Shown: positions 9,254 to 18,423 of the stretch, in pieces | Position numbering within the stretch: the first letter of the stretch is position 1 | Layout of the letters: every line of letters begins with the position of its first letter | Source: Kocuria sp. TGY1127_2 | GTDB lineage: Bacteria; Actinomycetota; Actinomycetes; Actinomycetales; Micrococcaceae | Direction: 5' to 3' | Length of the DNA stretch: 64,000 bases | Assembly: GCF_013394385.1 (NCBI RefSeq) | Contig: NZ_AP022834.1 | Coordinates: 2,728,001 to 2,792,000 of the forward strand | Notes under the pieces: model-generated | Told to the model about the DNA's origin: nothing | Databases searched by the model: none | The model's input: the letters and a program-made list of their open reading frames with translations, nothing else | Position numbers and translations under genes: made by a program

Positions 9254-10852
9254 ATGGCTGTGGCTATCACCGCTGAATTCCCTTTTGGGGTCTATCGCGG
9301 GCATGGTCCCAGTGGATCGGCCGAGCCTTTGCCTGAACAGCCCAGGCTCTACTCTGCTCTGGTCCATGCCGCCTACACCGGTTCCACCGCTACCCGGTCG
9401 CCTGACTATCCCGAACGATTGGTTCCCTCAGACAGCTGCTTGGCTGCGTTGGATTGGTTTGAGGCGAATCCGCCGCAGTATCTTTCTGTTCCTGAGGTCT
9501 TGCCCGTGGCGACCACTGAGCGGGTGGTCTACCGGAACGAGGGCTACTTCGAAAAAGACCCGAGCACCAAGGCAATTAGGAAGAAAATCCGGGGAAAGCC
9601 CCTCTCCGATGGTTTCGCGCTACGTTCTTCCGTCAGCTGGGCGTGGGATTCGATCCCCGCCGATGTTGCTGAGGCCCTAGAGAGTTTGTGCGCCGATGTT
9701 GGATATTTGGGTGAAACCGACAGTCCCGTCTTTCTCCACGTCGTTCGCGATGTCGCACCCACCCATCGTCGGGTCGAGGCTCCGAGCAGAACTGACATTC
9801 TGATCGGGGAAGTACTCCAAACCGTTGATCTGGGTCGGCGTCGTATCCTGGACGCCTGGCACGACGGGTTACATCCATACGGCAAGAAGGCGTTCAAGCC
9901 GGAGAAACACGCACTCACAGCACCGACGTCGCCTCCGGCCACTCCGCGGGACGGGATCCGCAACGCGGTGTACTCTCCAATAGGCGAGAAGATCCAGGAC
10001 GCACCATGGGCCAGGATTCTGCTGATTCCCGTGCAGATTCGGGGAAAGAATCCGACCCCTGCGAAGCGGCGGAAACTGATGGTCGCGGCGCACCAGACGC
10101 TGACCCGCCTGTTGGGCGATGCAGACCCTTCCGGGCTAATCACCGGACGCGGGAACATGGCCCGCGGTAGGGCCAACGGACTGGCTTTCCATTTACTCGA
10201 TCAGGACGAGATCAGGCTGGTCTCGGGCAACCGACAGAAAGCGCACCTGGCGATCATGATTCCCCGCGGTGTGGATGGAAACGACCTCCAGCTGGTATTG
10301 CGTACCGCGGAGAAGATGAATCGCATCTACACCCGTGACGCCGGTGTCCTTGTTATCGACCGAGATGAAAGGACGGATAGTCTGCTCGATGGGGCCAGTT
10401 TCTGGAAAGCCCCGCGCGAGGGGTTCATCCGCGAATGGGTCACGCAGAGCCCGGCTGTAGCCGAGCGCAAAACGAAGTCCATGGGCGATTTCACCGATTT
10501 TGACGTGACCCTGTTGTGGAGCTTGACCAACGTTTTCAAAGGAATGGTCGACGGCCTGGATTCAAGCAGAACACCGGCCGAGAGGATCCGTGCGGTTGTT
10601 CAGGCGATGATCGGCGAAGACCCCGCCACTACACCCTCCCTGCGTACCGATCAATACGTGACGAAGCGGCCCAATGAGCTGGTGCACAAGACCAATGGGA
10701 AATTACCGGTGCGGGCGTATACCGCGGGTATCCGCGCCAACGAGCTGGTTTCCACTCAGATGGTCGTGGCCGTGGGGCAATCACGTCATTTCGGTGGTGG
10801 CCTGTTGATTCCGAACGATACTGCCCCTGGCGGGGAAAAGGACGCACAATGA
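9254..10852 (+). CDS. csb2: Type I-G Cas5-Cas6 fusion protein Csb2
   Basis: A 532-residue RAMP protein of the Csb2/GSU0054 family. In type I-G systems it is regarded as a Cas5 (N-terminal half) fused to a Cas6-like RNA-processing part (C-terminal half). It should therefore both cut the CRISPR transcript and cap the crRNA 5' end. The N-terminus AVAITAEFPFGVYRGHGPSG is typical, and PRLYSALVHAAY follows. Glycine-rich segments (LITGRGNMARGRANGLAFH; QSRHFGGGLLIPND at the C-terminus) resemble RAMP G-rich loops. GGAAGAGG lies just before the ATG, and the stop overlaps the cas3 start as ATGA. Confidence 0.85.
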   Translation: MAVAITAEFPFGVYRGHGPSGSAEPLPEQPRLYSALVHAAYTGSTATRSPDYPERLVPSDSCLAALDWFEANPPQYLSVPEVLPVATTERVVYRNEGYFEKDPSTKAIRKKIRGKPLSDGFALRSSVSWAWDSIPADVAEALESLCADVGYLGETDSPVFLHVVRDVAPTHRRVEAPSRTDILIGEVLQTVDLGRRRILDAWHDGLHPYGKKAFKPEKHALTAPTSPPATPRDGIRNAVYSPIGEKIQDAPWARILLIPVQIRGKNPTPAKRRKLMVAAHQTLTRLLGDADPSGLITGRGNMARGRANGLAFHLLDQDEIRLVSGNRQKAHLAIMIPRGVDGNDLQLVLRTAEKMNRIYTRDAGVLVIDRDERTDSLLDGASFWKAPREGFIREWVTQSPAVAERKTKSMGDFTDFDVTLLWSLTNVFKGMVDGLDSSRTPAERIRAVVQAMIGEDPATTPSLRTDQYVTKRPNELVHKTNGKLPVRAYTAGIRANELVSTQMVVAVGQSRHFGGGLLIPNDTAPGGEKDAQ

Positions 10853-13746
10853 AGTTGACCGCTGACCGATTCCCAGAGTTCTTCGCGGCCGTCTACGGGG
10901 ATCAGATCCATCCCTACCGTTGGCAACAACAGATGCTGGAGTCGATACTGGAAACCGGCCGCTGGCCCGAGGTCCTCGATGTTCCCACCGGTGGTGGCAA
11001 GAGCGCTGTCATCGACATTCACGTCTTCGCCAATGCCGTTGACCAGCAACGATTTGAAGACGACGTCCCCGGCCCGCGGGTGCCCCGCCGCATCAGTACT
11101 GTGGTCCCACGCCGGGCGATTGTGGATCAGCAATTAGACCGTGCCACCGTCCTGGCGGGAGTTCTCTCCGAGGAGGCGACCGGGATCCTGGCCGAGGTGC
11201 GCGAACTGCTGATCCGCCGCTCAACCCCAGAAGGCTACCCCGAGTCATCTCGTCTTCCCTTGCGCGTGCACCTGTTGCGCGGCGGTACAGCCGCAGTGGC
11301 CGCCACGGGCCGGTTCGGGTCGGCCCGGGACGATTGGACCAATTACCCGGCTGCCGTGCAGGTCTTGTGCGCGACCCCGGACATGTTGGGTTCCCGGTTG
11401 CTTTTCCGCGGCTACGGAGTCTCCCGTCGTGCCCGTTCCCGTGCTGCTGGACTGTTGGGTTATGACCATGTGGCTGTCATTGATGAGGCCCATCTGAGCA
11501 GACAACTGGTAGATACGTTCCGGCGCATCAGTTCCATGACGGCCCGCTGGAGCCCCGTCTCCGAGACGATTCCTGGCCTTCAGGTCTGTGCCGCCACCGC
11601 AACCCACGACCCAGGGCAAGGGCAAGACGAGAATGCCGTCTGCTTGGACTGGGATCATTTGGAACCTCACCTTTCCGGCATCCTCACCACGCCGAAACAA
11701 GTCGAGTACCGCGGCATCACCGCGTGGAATGGCACCTCTCGCAAGGCCCGCGCCGAACATATTCGGTCGCTCATGGAATCAGTAAAGGAGATCCGTGCGG
11801 ATTCGACGGGCCTGGTGGGTGTGGTGGTCAACAGAGTCGCTACGGCCGTGGCCGTTCAGGAGGCCGCGGCCAAGGCCGGGTTGAGCACCCGTCTCGTCGT
11901 CGGGCCCATGCGTTTCGGTGCCACGGGCTCCCTGGACTTTGCCGGCGTCGATCTCGTGGTTGCCACCCAGACCATTGAGGTCGGTGTGGATATAGATTTC
12001 GCGGGCATGGTCACCGACTTGGCTACGGGCTCGGCCTTAGTCCAACGGGCTGGTCGGGTCAATCGCAGCGGAACACGCCCTAGTGCCCGGGTCATCGTCG
12101 TCGGTCCGGAAAGAACCGATCCAATCTCTTCCGGCGCGGCGCTGCCATATCTCGCGACGGATCTTCATGATGCGAGGGATTGGGTCCTCCAACGTGCCGC
12201 CGGTGACGGGATCAGTCCCGGAGCTCTCAAGCTTGCCGGGGCACCTTCGGCGGCACCTGAACGGCCGGTGTTTTCGCATCTGGATGCCTCCGATGTGCGC
12301 CTGTTGGCTCGCACCAGTGAAACGCTGGTGGCCGATCCTGACCTTTCTTTCTGGCTCAGGGACAGCTTGGACCAAGATAGCCCGGAAATTCGCGTCATCG
12401 GCCGGCGCCTTCCCAGTTTGGCGGCGCCGGAGTCCGTTACCGATCAGCAGGCGGAGGAAGCCCAGGCGGAGGTCGTGGATGCGACCTACCAGCTGTTGCC
12501 CCACCTGGTCTTCGACGACTCCGAAGCCTATCCGACCACACCCGTGGGACTACGCCGTATCCTTCAGAACAAGCACGTCTTGGAGAACTATCAGGCGTGG
12601 GTGCGCCGTGACGGTGACTGGTTTCTCCTCCAAAACGCCGAGAGCGTACTTCCCCATGCGCAGCCGATCAGCAGCCTCCCGTTGCGGGCCGGTGATTTAG
12701 TGGTCCTGGACGCGAACCTTCCGTGCACCATCGGCATGGACAGCGCTGGGGAGGGCACAGCTGATGAACCAGGTGTCGTCCTTGCTGCGGAGGGTCAACG
12801 GCCCATCGGTGACTTTTCCACCGATGCATCGACCGGCGTGATCGTTTTCCACCACGATGGCTCCGAGCGGAAAGACACGACGGAAGGCACGCGTGTGTGC
12901 AGGGCAGCGCACGATGAGGCGGTGGCAGAAGACGGCACCATCGATGCCACGCTGTTGCCCACGGCCCGGTTGAATACGGATCACGTTGTCTACGATGTCG
13001 CCGTCGGGCCGGCTACCGCCATGACTGGCGGGGAGCCTGCCTGGGTGGTTTGTAGACGCCGCGATCCTGAAGGACAGGGTGTGCAGGTCGAGGTCTCCCC
13101 CAACGCCCAGCCGGTACTGCTGGAGACCCACCAGGCCGATGTCGCGGATCGGGCCAGGGCGCTGGGCCACAAGCTGAGCTTGGCGACCGGTCTGGTCGAA
13201 GCTCTCGCCGAGGCCGGCCTTCACCACGACTCCGGCAAGGTCTCCGAAGCGTTCCAGGCCATGCTCCGAGCAAACGGAACCAACCCAACCACGGGATGGT
13301 CCGAGAACCGGATCCGAGAGATCAAAGATGCACAGGAAAAGAGCGTCTACGCCAAAAGTCTGGGCCTGGTGGCCCAGCCCAGCAAGACGGTGACACCTGC
13401 CGTGACCGGGTGGCGACACGAGATGTATTCAACTGCCATGTATTGGGCTGACTCTGCCGACGGTTCAGAGATTTTGCCTCAGCGGGCAGGCACACGTGAA
13501 CTAACCGCCTGGTTGGTGGGCACGCACCACGGCGAAGGACGAAGCGGGTTCCCCCTCAGTGTGCCGGAAGCGATCGTCGGAAATGCCCGCAGCGATGTCA
13601 AAACCGCGGCACGGCAGCTGTTCGCAGAAGGACTCTGGGATGACCTGGCCGCCCCGTTGAATCAAGACCTCGGCCCGTGGGGTTTGGCCTACTTGGAGGC
13701 CCTACTCCGAGCCGCTGACGTCACTATCTCCCAGGAGGGACGATGA
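10849..13746 (+). CDS. cas3: Type I-G CRISPR-associated helicase/nuclease Cas3
   Basis: A 965-residue interference enzyme that Cascade recruits to unwind and degrade target DNA. The helicase comes first: Walker A VPTGGGKS at residues 45-52, DEAH near 211-214, and motif VI QRAGRVNRSG about residue 400. The HD nuclease is at the C-terminus, with LHHDSGK near residue 790 and a THHGEGRSG motif near 890. This helicase-then-HD order is characteristic of type I-G and opposite to most Cas3 proteins. All key motifs look intact. It overlaps csb2 upstream and csb3 downstream by 4 bp each (ATGA). Confidence 0.92.
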   Translation: MKLTADRFPEFFAAVYGDQIHPYRWQQQMLESILETGRWPEVLDVPTGGGKSAVIDIHVFANAVDQQRFEDDVPGPRVPRRISTVVPRRAIVDQQLDRATVLAGVLSEEATGILAEVRELLIRRSTPEGYPESSRLPLRVHLLRGGTAAVAATGRFGSARDDWTNYPAAVQVLCATPDMLGSRLLFRGYGVSRRARSRAAGLLGYDHVAVIDEAHLSRQLVDTFRRISSMTARWSPVSETIPGLQVCAATATHDPGQGQDENAVCLDWDHLEPHLSGILTTPKQVEYRGITAWNGTSRKARAEHIRSLMESVKEIRADSTGLVGVVVNRVATAVAVQEAAAKAGLSTRLVVGPMRFGATGSLDFAGVDLVVATQTIEVGVDIDFAGMVTDLATGSALVQRAGRVNRSGTRPSARVIVVGPERTDPISSGAALPYLATDLHDARDWVLQRAAGDGISPGALKLAGAPSAAPERPVFSHLDASDVRLLARTSETLVADPDLSFWLRDSLDQDSPEIRVIGRRLPSLAAPESVTDQQAEEAQAEVVDATYQLLPHLVFDDSEAYPTTPVGLRRILQNKHVLENYQAWVRRDGDWFLLQNAESVLPHAQPISSLPLRAGDLVVLDANLPCTIGMDSAGEGTADEPGVVLAAEGQRPIGDFSTDASTGVIVFHHDGSERKDTTEGTRVCRAAHDEAVAEDGTIDATLLPTARLNTDHVVYDVAVGPATAMTGGEPAWVVCRRRDPEGQGVQVEVSPNAQPVLLETHQADVADRARALGHKLSLATGLVEALAEAGLHHDSGKVSEAFQAMLRANGTNPTTGWSENRIREIKDAQEKSVYAKSLGLVAQPSKTVTPAVTGWRHEMYSTAMYWADSADGSEILPQRAGTRELTAWLVGTHHGEGRSGFPLSVPEAIVGNARSDVKTAARQLFAEGLWDDLAAPLNQDLGPWGLAYLEALLRAADVTISQEGR

Positions 13747-14834
13747 GCGCCATAACTATCGGAGGCGACTACCACACGCTACTGTCTCACTGCGCCCTCT
13801 GGGGCGCGGCCTCCATCTTGGCCAATGACCTGGGCCCGTCGCGTGTTCGGGCCGGATGGATAGACCCTGACAACCCCGGGGCAGTGGTGAACCCGCAAGC
13901 CGTCATCGAAGTTGAGGGGAGCAGCCCCGAAGAGGCCGGAGCAGTCATTCGTGATCTGGCGTTGATGGTCTCCTCCAGCCAGCACTGGGCCGCTCAAGCC
14001 AACTGGACAGACAAAAAAGGTGACCACGCTGTGAGTCTGTTGACTCCCAGGACCGGGTTGCCCGAGACGAAAGACCTCACCGGCAAATCCGCGCAATGGT
14101 GGCAGGCCTTGGAGGACCAACGGGCCCGAGAAGTATCCGAGCTCAGCCCTCTGGAACAGGATATGGTCCGAAGCCTCGGGGCGAGATCCTGGTGGCTTTC
14201 CGAAGCCAAGGGCCTGAGACCGGATCTGGGGGCCTCTCCATGGGAGATGAAGACCCGCAACCGCGGTGAAGAGTTTCTGGCAAACCGGTTCCTGCCCTTG
14301 GCCAAGGAAGTTGCTGGCTGGGAACCGGCCATGATCTTGACCGGACTCACCGGCCAGACATGCAATGACGTTCTCGGCCGAAACAAACCCGACTCCCGGA
14401 CCGCAACCGGCTTGGCCCAGCCCGGCCCCTGCGATAGCGCCCTAGCCTGGTGTGCGTTCTGGGCTCTGACCGCGATGCAACCGGTCCACCAGACCCAGCG
14501 GTCGACACCAGGAGGGAAAGGCCTAGCTGCCCCCGAACCGTCTCCGTACGCAGGCAGAATCCGAGGACGGTACATGGCAACCAAAACCGAAACTCTTGTT
14601 CTAGCCGTGCCGGACGGGCTGGTCTCGCCCTCGGCCTGGGCCCGTATCCAACGCAGCAGGCCGCTGACCTACATACTGGACCGTACTGATACCGAACCCG
14701 TGGCCGTCGAAGAAGCACGCGCACAATTACGCGCACAACGGGTCTCAGCGGCTGTGTCTTTCGCTATCTCTCGTTCCGATAACCCCAGCGCCCCTGAAAG
14801 AAGGGCGCTTCATGGATCGGAGGTACTGATGTGA
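13743..14834 (+). CDS. csb3: Type I-G protein Csb3 (small Cas8-position subunit)
   Basis: A 363-residue protein in the position held by csb3 in actinobacterial (Bifidobacterium-type) I-G loci, between cas3 and cas4-cas1. Other I-G systems carry the much larger Csx17/Cas8 protein; none is present here, so this protein probably fills the large-subunit role. Sequence support is moderate: ITIGGDYHTLLSHCALWGAASIL at the start, FLANRFLPLAKEVAGW in the middle, and a C-terminal half rich in small residues. The call rests on gene order and size more than on motifs. The ATG overlaps the cas3 stop, and its own stop overlaps the GTG of cas4-cas1. Confidence 0.65.
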   Translation: MSAITIGGDYHTLLSHCALWGAASILANDLGPSRVRAGWIDPDNPGAVVNPQAVIEVEGSSPEEAGAVIRDLALMVSSSQHWAAQANWTDKKGDHAVSLLTPRTGLPETKDLTGKSAQWWQALEDQRAREVSELSPLEQDMVRSLGARSWWLSEAKGLRPDLGASPWEMKTRNRGEEFLANRFLPLAKEVAGWEPAMILTGLTGQTCNDVLGRNKPDSRTATGLAQPGPCDSALAWCAFWALTAMQPVHQTQRSTPGGKGLAAPEPSPYAGRIRGRYMATKTETLVLAVPDGLVSPSAWARIQRSRPLTYILDRTDTEPVAVEEARAQLRAQRVSAAVSFAISRSDNPSAPERRALHGSEVLM

Positions 14835-16448
14835 GCCACAGAGTTGATTCGCAGCAAGAATCTATACCAATTGGCTGGGTGACGCACCATCAATTCTGTC
14901 CTAGGAGAGCTTGGCTGGAAGCCGCTGATGAGAAAAGCCGTCAGTCAGCACAAATTGAACAAGGAAATTTTGAGCATCGACGAACTCACGATCCTTGGTC
15001 AGAGTGGTAGTGCTACGTTCCGTGCTGTGGATGTTCGATCAGAAGAATGGGGTATTCATGGCCGGATTGACCTGGCGGAGGGCGATCCGGAAACGGGAGT
15101 AACACTTCTCGAGTACAAAGCCACGCCTGTTCGCAAAATCCCAGAAATAACACCTGCCCACAGGATCCAGCTGACTCTTCAACGCGTTGCCCTCCGGGAA
15201 GCGGGCGTGCCCGTAATTGCTCAGGGTGTGTACTTCACCGGCCATAAACGAAGGGTCTTGATTGACCTTGATGGTAGGGATGAAGCCCAAGCTTACGAAG
15301 CGGTCAAAGCTACTCGTGAAACGGTAGATTCCCCCGTGGCCCCTGCGCCCTTGGAGGACGACCCTCGATGTCAAGGCTGTTCGCATGCCGTGGTGTGTCT
15401 ACCTGAAGAGCGAAAGCTCGAAGAAATCCCCCACCAAATACAGGTGGCCAACCCGGATGGAAACGTATTACACGCCACCACCCAAGGCTCTCGTGCTTCC
15501 GTGTCCAAGGGGCGAGTCATTATCAACAAATTCGATGATCAACTCGCCTCTCTGCCGATAGAAAAAGTGCAAGCTATCGTGGTGCATGGAAATGTCGACT
15601 TATCCGGTGCTTTAATCCGATAGTTCATGTGGCGGGGCCGTTCAATAGTCTGGTGCACAGGGACTGGACGAGTGATGGGGTGGTCTCAACCTGCATCAAT
15701 GCCTAATGGAGGCGCACGCGCCCAGCAACACGTTTCCAGCGTTGAAGGGAACCTTCCACTAGCACGAGAATTTGTTCTCGCTAAGATCGCGAACCAAGCG
15801 ACTCTAGCCAGAAGATACGGTACTGCAAAAGAGGTCATTACATCACTGCGGTCACTCCAGACCGTCGTGTCTAAGGCATGCTCGGTCAGCCAGATCATGG
15901 GCGTGGAGGGCAAAGCTGCCACGCTGTATTTCCAGCAACTCCCTAAACTGCTTCAGTTCAAGGATAAACCGTGGTTAGCGGCGGGTTTTACAGGCAGAGT
16001 CGGTCGAGGCGCTGTGGATCCGGTCAACGTCGCGCTCAATTATGCCTATGGCATGCTCGCCGCGGAAGCGATCCGAGCTATAGCGGCTTGTGGCCTCGAT
16101 CCTCATGCTGGTTTTCTCCATAGTGGAGGCAGAAACAAGCCAGCATTGGCGCTAGACCTCATGGAGGAATTTCGCGCCCCTGTAGCTGATTCCGCGGTGT
16201 TCCGAGCCTTCAATAATGGAGAGTTAAGGCAGGAGTCCTTCAACTCGGCGTTGGGGTCAGCCAGGCTGACAGACCAAGGACGAAGGGCAATCATAAGGGC
16301 TGTGGAACAGAGGATTTCCACCGAGTTCCGCCATCCGATATTCGGATATTCCGTCTCGTGGCGACGGGCTATAGAGATTCAAGCGCGGTTGGTATTGGGT
16401 GTTATAGATGGGACACAACAGTCCTATCGGGGGATAGTTACTCGATGA
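14831..16448 (+). pseudogene. cas4-cas1: Cas4-Cas1 fusion, disrupted by a frameshift and an in-frame stop
   Basis: This is the spacer-acquisition integrase of type I-G systems, normally one protein of about 540 residues. The GTG at 14831 opens the Cas4 part (GWVTHHQFCPRRAWLE, first Fe-S cysteine) but stops at TAG 15008-15010. The Cas4 sequence resumes one frame over (SATFRAVDVRSEEWGIHGRIDL, LLEYK, then the CQGC and VVC cysteines). Removing one T near 15008 would give EWSATFR. The Cas1 part then meets TAG at 15621-15623, between ALIR and FMWRGRSIVW, a place where homologues usually have Glu. After it the Cas1 core continues with catalytic residues visible (GVEGKAATLYF, GFLHSG, LDLMEEFR). The coding content is conserved, so the damage is recent or due to sequencing error. 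Confidence 0.85.
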
Positions 16449-16747
16449 GCCGAGATGATGCTAGGCGTTTCCTGGTTACCTACGATATTCCAAGTAATAA
16501 GAGGCGAGCTCGAGTCGCAACTGAGCTGGGCCATTATGGTGATCGGGTCCAATACAGCGTATTTCTCTTCGACATATCCCCAGCCGCGATGACACGCCTC
16601 AAGTCGGGGATTCTTGAGATGATCAATTCGTCTGAAGACTCCGTATTGGTATGTGATCTTGGTCTTGTCAAAAAACTGTCTGACCAGACCTTTCAATATC
16701 TCGGCATTGAAAGGGAGGACCGAGATGACTCGCTGATGATATATTGA
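16445..16747 (+). CDS. cas2: CRISPR-associated endoribonuclease-fold protein Cas2
   Basis: A 100-residue protein with the normal Cas2 length and ferredoxin-like pattern: FLVTYDIPSNKRR with the conserved Asp at 14, then GDRVQYSVFLFDIS and the C-terminal LIY-type strand. Cas2 is the structural core of the Cas1-Cas2 integration complex. The ATG at 16445 overlaps the cas1 stop as ATGA and has a GGGGGATAG stretch upstream, so it may still be translated even though the preceding cas4-cas1 frame is broken. Without a working Cas1 it should be inactive in acquisition. The CRISPR leader starts directly after it. Confidence 0.92.
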   Translation: MSRDDARRFLVTYDIPSNKRRARVATELGHYGDRVQYSVFLFDISPAAMTRLKSGILEMINSSEDSVLVCDLGLVKKLSDQTFQYLGIEREDRDDSLMIY

Positions 16748-16933
16748 CCCACCCCATCGTGCGAGGGCTTCATTGATGCGAGATCTTCGGCGAGCCGTCG
16801 CGAAGAAAACTACTAGTCACACGCTAGTTTCAAAAGACTCACCCGGAATCGTGCTCTTCTACACTGTCAATTACACCGAGCCCTCGCATACCGACGCGTA
16901 TGCCCATATGGCTGTATAGTAATAAAGCCTGCT
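16748..16933 (+). promoter_or_regulatory. CRISPR leader
   Basis: A 186-bp non-coding stretch between cas2 and the first repeat, AT-richer than its surroundings, with a TATAGT hexamer at 16914-16919, about 14 bp before repeat 1, that could be a -10 element. Orientation follows from the array: its far end carries the degenerate repeat, so the leader must be on this side. Confidence 0.7.
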
Positions 16934-18062
16934 GTCGCCTCACCTTCTAGGTGGGGCCTTCGTTGAGGGGACTGCTCGAGCTCTGTCTACTACGCCCTGG
17001 CGGCGGCGGTCGCCTCACCTTCTAGGTGGGGCCTTCGTTGAGGGTGGATCGCGCCTGATCGCATCGCGATCTGCCGGGACGTGTCGCCTCACCTTCTAGG
17101 TGGGGCCTTCGTTGAGGGATCGCCGCCCACTGCTCATGAGTCAGAACATAATGTCGCCTCACCTTCTAGGTGGGGCCTTCGTTGAGGGCGGACCGTCAGT
17201 CGCGTGATGTAGTTGATCGCCCCGGGTCGCCTCACCTTCTAGGTGGGGCCTTCGTTGAGGGGGATTACCCCGCTGCGGTTGTTGCCCGCCTGTTGGTCGC
17301 CTCACCTTCTAGGTGGGGCCTTCGTTGAGGGGGATGTTCAGGTCACTGTCCAGGATGCCGGGCGGACATTGGTCGCCTCACCTTCTAGGTGGGGCCTTCG
17401 TTGAGGGAACCGGAATGAAGGAAGTTCGTTCGAAAAGCGGTCGGAGGTCGCCTCACCTTCTAGGTGGGGCCTTCGTTGAGGGCCGGAAGAGACCCGGCTG
17501 TGGGTGTCCGGCACCCCAGGTCGCCTCACCTTCTAGGTGGGGCCTTCGTTGAGGGCTTCCCTGACCACTGCCCCACTGCTGACCCTGTGAAGCGTCGCCT
17601 CACCTTCTAGGTGGGGCCTTCGTTGAGGGTCCCGTGCGCATGATGGGCATAGCGCCGCGTATTCCGGTCGCCTCACCTTCTAGGTGGGGCCTTCGTTGAG
17701 GGCGGGATGAGATCGGGGCGCGGCTCGCGTTGGCTAAGTCGCCTCACCTTCTAGGTGGGGCCTTCGTTGAGGGAGGTCGTCGGGCCGGCTCTGCTTCGAG
17801 TTCCTGTGTCGCCTCACCTTCTAGGTGGGGCCTTCGTTGAGGGCGTGAGAGCCATAACCACCTCCTTCCTTTCTAGTACCCGTCGCCTCACCTTCTAGGT
17901 GGGGCCTTCATTGAGGGTGCTGAGGGTTACGGTTCGGCTGGGATGAACAATAAGTCGCCTCACCTTCTAGGTGGGGCCTTCGTTGAGGGCACACTGGACT
18001 GACGTTCTTAGCAAGTTCCATAACCGATCGCCTCACCTTCTAGGTGGGGCCTTCGTTAAAGG
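16934..18062 (+). CRISPR. Type I-G CRISPR array, 16 repeats and 15 spacers
   Basis: The 36-bp repeats start at 16934, 17009, 17083, 17153, 17226, 17296, 17372, 17447, 17520, 17594, 17667, 17738, 17808, 17882, 17954 and 18027. They begin GTCGCCTCACC, contain TTCTA and end CCTTCGTTGAGGG, an ending typical of I-G arrays. Positions 5-23 of the repeat can fold into a 7-bp stem (CCTCACC with GGTGGGG, one G-U pair) around a TTCTA loop, suited to Cas6-type processing. Spacers are 34-40 bp and all different. Repeat 14 has one change (TTCATTG). The last repeat is degenerate at both ends (starts A, ends TTAAAGG), marking the trailer end. Transcription is probably left to right. Confidence 0.97.
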
Positions 18063-18423
18063 ATCGGGAGTCCGTCCTGCGCCAGTCTATAGCCCCGTTG
18101 CCTGCCGGCCTGTGCGGCCTGAGAGTGGTGGTGTTAGAGATGGGCCGGGCCCACCCGGTTGTTGTCCGGTGAATCCGTGGTTACTAACGGAACTAGCACC
18201 CGCATAGGACACGTAACAGGTCAGCAAGAGCCCGAATCACTGATGCGATGCCGATCAGGGTCCGCACCAGGGTCGGGCTTTTTGCTTCCCTCCAGTCCTG
18301 TGCTCAGGTGTATGGCCCATGAGCCTGTCACCTCCGTATCTGACTCCCGCTCTCCCCGGCGCGGGTCTTGGTTGAGTCCCGCAGAGTAGTCGCCTAAAAG
18401 GTGACCACCATAAAAGCGCCCCG
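18063..18423. other. Intergenic region between the CRISPR array and gntP
   Basis: About 360 bp with no convincing gene. It contains a candidate terminator (listed separately) and a short imperfect hairpin, GTCGCCT with AGGTGAC, at 18389-18405, near the 3' end of the convergent gntP. The hairpin's first seven bases match the start of the CRISPR repeat, but the rest does not. Confidence 0.5.
18229..18283 (+). terminator. Candidate rho-independent terminator after the CRISPR array
   Basis: AGCCCGA at 18229-18235 pairs with TCGGGCT at 18273-18279, followed by a run of T to 18283. The loop is long (37 bases) but contains further GC-rich sequence. It lies about 170 bp past the last repeat and could end the pre-crRNA transcript. 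Confidence 0.45.

Noticed and set aside
14928-16448. Reading Cas4 and Cas1 as two separate working genes
   Set aside because: The stop at 15621 lies inside the Cas1 N-terminal domain, not at the Cas4/Cas1 boundary, so neither half would be a complete protein.
18389-18405. GTCGCCTAAAAGGTGAC, starting like the CRISPR repeat, near the gntP end
   Set aside because: Only the first seven bases match the repeat; the symmetry fits a chance or 3'-end hairpin better than a lost repeat.
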